Positions 62,245 through 64,000 of a DNA stretch of 64,000 nucleotides are shown here, piece by piece. The DNA comes from Candidatus Dormiibacterota bacterium. GTDB lineage: Bacteria; Chloroflexota; Dormibacteria; Aeolococcales; Aeolococcaceae. A program made the translations under genes and the position numbers. The notes under the pieces were generated by a model. The model was not told where the DNA came from. It saw nothing but the letters and a program-made list of their open reading frames with translations, and made no database searches. Numbering within the stretch: the first letter of the stretch is position 1; each line of letters starts with the position of its first letter. Where the stretch lies: positions 313,817 through 377,816 of the forward strand of contig PMOL01000013.1 in NCBI GenBank assembly GCA_003162415.1, given 5' to 3'.

Positions 62245-62948
62245 CTATTTCTGGTGCGTCGCCTCGCCGGGTGGGGCCTCGCGCCTCTCGACCCAGTGCC
62301 AGAGCTGAGGGTCGAGGGCAGGCGGCTTGTAGGCGGGCTGCCCATCGGGCGGGGCAGCCGGAAGAGCAGCCGGCTGGTCCTCCTGCGGTGCCTGTGCTTG
62401 CGAGTTCGGCTGCGCCTTTTCGTCGCTCACGTAAGTCCTCAGTCCATCCCGTTTTGGGAAGCAGCACCGTGAGGACAATCAATCCGGCCACGGCGAATAT
62501 TGCAAGGATCAGCGAGAAATTGAAGAACGTGGATTTCTTGCTCAACAGCTTGTCGTTCAACGGATAGGCGGCGAGAATCGCAGCTAACGCCGCCTCCTGC
62601 ATCCGCTGCTTGCCCAGGTTGCGTACTCGGTGAGCCGACGGGATCCGGAGGGTTGGCCCATGACCGGCTTGCATAGCCGAATGCCGCGGTGACCGAAGGA
62701 ATCGCCAGGATGAGGGCCGCGATAGCTGACTTGGCTGTCGCTGTGTACAGCGATGCCAACGTCACCAGGGCGACGATGAGAACGCCGAGCTTGGCGTCGA
62801 GCTTGTCAATCGTGTCCAGCTGTGATGCGAGCTTCGCCGCGGCAACCTGATACGCGAAGTCGATTCCATCCGGTGTGGCGGCGTTATCGCTCAACTCGGG
62901 CATGGGCAATACGATTATCCGCACGCCGGTCGTGGCATTGCTGCGCAC
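62245..62948 (-). pseudogene. Membrane protein gene (SLATT/PycTM-like) broken by two frameshifts
   Basis: From the start region (GTG 62948 or ATG 62903) the frame gives DTIDKLDAKLGVLIVALVTL then ALILAIPSVTAAFGYASRSW and loses coding sense near 62660. The next frame supplies LGKQRMQEAALAAILAAYPL and FFNFSLILAIFAVAGLIVLT to about 62450, and a third frame continues RDGLRTYVSDEKAQPNSQAQ to a stop at 62245. Joined, it is a membrane protein with a TM pair near the N-terminus, a helical cytoplasmic loop and a further TM segment, ending in a Pro/Gln-rich tail. The LDAKLGVL plus TM layout resembles small membrane effectors of cyclic-nucleotide defence systems. Two frameshifts make it inactive unless they are sequence errors. 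Confidence 0.6.
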
Positions 62949-62971
62949 CGGCGAACCGACTCCATCAGCGT

Positions 62972-64000
62972 TCAGCGCCCGACACGCGACATCGCGAACG
63001 AGTCCAGAGCCTGCTCAACACGCGGACGATACTGACCGAGTTCCCACCATCCGGCCAGCGCGGTCTCGATGGGACGCAGCTCCTCGTAGAAGAGCAGTCC
63101 GTGCCACCTCCGGAGCGTGCGCAACTGTCCACTGGAGAACGTCGGAACCCGTCGTTGTGAGAATGAGCGGGTCTGCTCGCCGCCGGCGCTGTAACTACGG
63201 CCGAGCGCCTCGATGTCCACGTCGCCACACATCCGACTGACGGTCTCCAAGTCCCGTGTGTCGGCCAGTCCCCCGAAGACGATCTTTACGGTGCATCCAT
63301 CCCAGAGAGCGGCGGTCCCGTCGACCCCCCAGCGCGCCCGGGCCTGGCCCAGTGACTGGAGCACGATCATGGTGGTGATGCCCTGACCGGCTCCATCCGT
63401 CACGAGCTGGGGCAGCGATGGCAGCGGCGCGATGTTGGCGCACTCGTCGAGGAAGAGCCCCAGGGGCGGAGTCAGCCGCCGGGTCGCCGATCGCGCCGCC
63501 TTCTGCTTGGCCGCAGTCACGATCGTCTCGATGAGCGCGGTGATGATCGGCGCCATGCTCGCCTGCGCGCCCGAGGTACCGACGATGAAGAGCGCCGCTC
63601 GCTCGCTGATGACGCGGTCGGCGATGAATCCCGCCCCATCGCCAGGTTGGCAAGCGCGCAGCACTCGCGGATCCGCCAGGCAGTCGTAGGCGCGCCGCGC
63701 ACCGCTGAATACGTTGCTGACGGCCTGATCGTGCATGCCGGTGATCGCCTCGAGGTCGTCGGCCCACTCGGGCGCCGCGGCACTCTCGCGCAGGCACCGG
63801 ACCGCGTCGTGGCTCTCCGCCCTATTGACCCACTGCCGGACGGTGGCGATGTCGCGTCCGGAGACCGCCGCAGCGTGCAGGTAGCAGCGGTGGATCGCCT
63901 CGTTGTAGGACTGGAAGTAGTCGGCGTGCTGGATGCCCTGCGAGCTGCCGGCGGCCGCATTGAGCGCGCGGGCACGATAGATGGCGACTTGGGGATCCTC
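62972..64000 (-). CDS. Type IV coupling protein (VirD4/TraD/TraG), C-terminal part
   Basis: The frame is open to the window edge, so at least 343 residues are visible; the N-terminus and Walker A lie outside. The Walker B is LGLFLDECANIAPLPSLPQL (DE), followed by GAGQGITTMIVLQSLGQARA, the arginine/glutamine-containing sensor typical of T4CPs, and VKIVFGGLADTRDLETVSRM with GRSYSAGGEQTRSFSQRRVP. This is the TraM-recognition (TraG-D_C) region. Coupling proteins are inner-membrane hexameric ATPases that hand relaxase-bound DNA to the type IV secretion channel. Its presence indicates a conjugative or mobilisable element. Earlier residues (EDPQVAIYRARALNAAAG) belong to the all-alpha domain. Confidence 0.85.
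   Translation of the reverse strand, partial: EDPQVAIYRARALNAAAGSSQGIQHADYFQSYNEAIHRCYLHAAAVSGRDIATVRQWVNRAESHDAVRCLRESAAAPEWADDLEAITGMHDQAVSNVFSGARRAYDCLADPRVLRACQPGDGAGFIADRVISERAALFIVGTSGAQASMAPIITALIETIVTAAKQKAARSATRRLTPPLGLFLDECANIAPLPSLPQLVTDGAGQGITTMIVLQSLGQARARWGVDGTAALWDGCTVKIVFGGLADTRDLETVSRMCGDVDIEALGRSYSAGGEQTRSFSQRRVPTFSSGQLRTLRRWHGLLFYEELRPIETALAGWWELGQYRPRVEQALDSFAMSRVGR

Noticed and set aside
1-64000. CRISPR arrays
   Set aside because: I saw no series of regularly spaced short identical repeats; the only repeats are Rhs core copies and short inverted repeats.

Overview
The window is GC-rich bacterial DNA with many GTG and TTG starts and clear Shine-Dalgarno sites. The N-terminal modules of the large Rhs proteins, the PT-rich envelope proteins and the regulator types suggest a soil high-GC Gram-positive or related lineage (Actinobacteriota, or a Chloroflexota/Dormibacterota-like group). 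No rRNA, ribosomal protein or housekeeping operon is present to fix the taxon. Almost all of it is accessory DNA.

Layout. 0-3 kb is a graveyard: a partial HAD hydrolase, an AAA ATPase without its Walker A, a frameshifted ABC ATPase, and a displaced Rhs C-terminal end. 3.2-10.3 kb is a 2244-residue secreted Rhs/YD-repeat protein followed by a small immunity-like gene. 10.7-18.6 kb carries membrane proteins, a TPR-CHAT caspase-like protein, an XRE-TPR regulator and a two-gene membrane operon. At 18.78 kb lies the 3' end of a tRNA-Thr(GGT) gene without its 5' half, a typical attachment-site scar. Everything to the right, up to a type IV coupling protein at 63-64 kb, may be one integrative conjugative element. 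19.4-27.2 kb has a CHAP hydrolase, a double-HTH TetR-like regulator, several unknown proteins, a six-TM/uracil-DNA-glycosylase-like fusion and a serine recombinase remnant. 27.2-36.9 kb is a second giant Rhs protein (3093 aa) whose stop overlaps its immunity-like gene. 37-42 kb holds lipoproteins, a secreted glycosidase-like protein and another scrap of Rhs sequence.

The most interesting part is 42-62 kb. A four-gene minus-strand operon encodes a small protein, an alpha/beta hydrolase, a CHAT protease and an MBL-fold hydrolase, with ATGA/GTGA overlaps at two junctions. A second, five-gene minus-strand operon encodes an EgtD-like methyltransferase, a second methyltransferase with a novel N-terminus, an alpha/beta hydrolase, a P-loop NTPase with an alpha/alpha-toroid-like region, and a 3-TM protein. 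All junctions overlap or lie within 9 bases. Immediately upstream is an HTH protein ending in a nucleoside 2-deoxyribosyltransferase/TIR-like domain. Both operons look like NTP- or protease-driven conflict (defence) systems. I do not recognise either as a named system.

How the parts fit: two polymorphic Rhs toxin-immunity loci serve inter-bacterial competition, several caspase-like/NTPase modules are likely anti-phage or anti-plasmid, and the tRNA scar, recombinase remnant and coupling protein explain how such cargo arrived. Several frameshifts (47.9 kb, 62.4-62.7 kb, 1.5-1.8 kb) are real decay or sequencing error and cannot be separated here.
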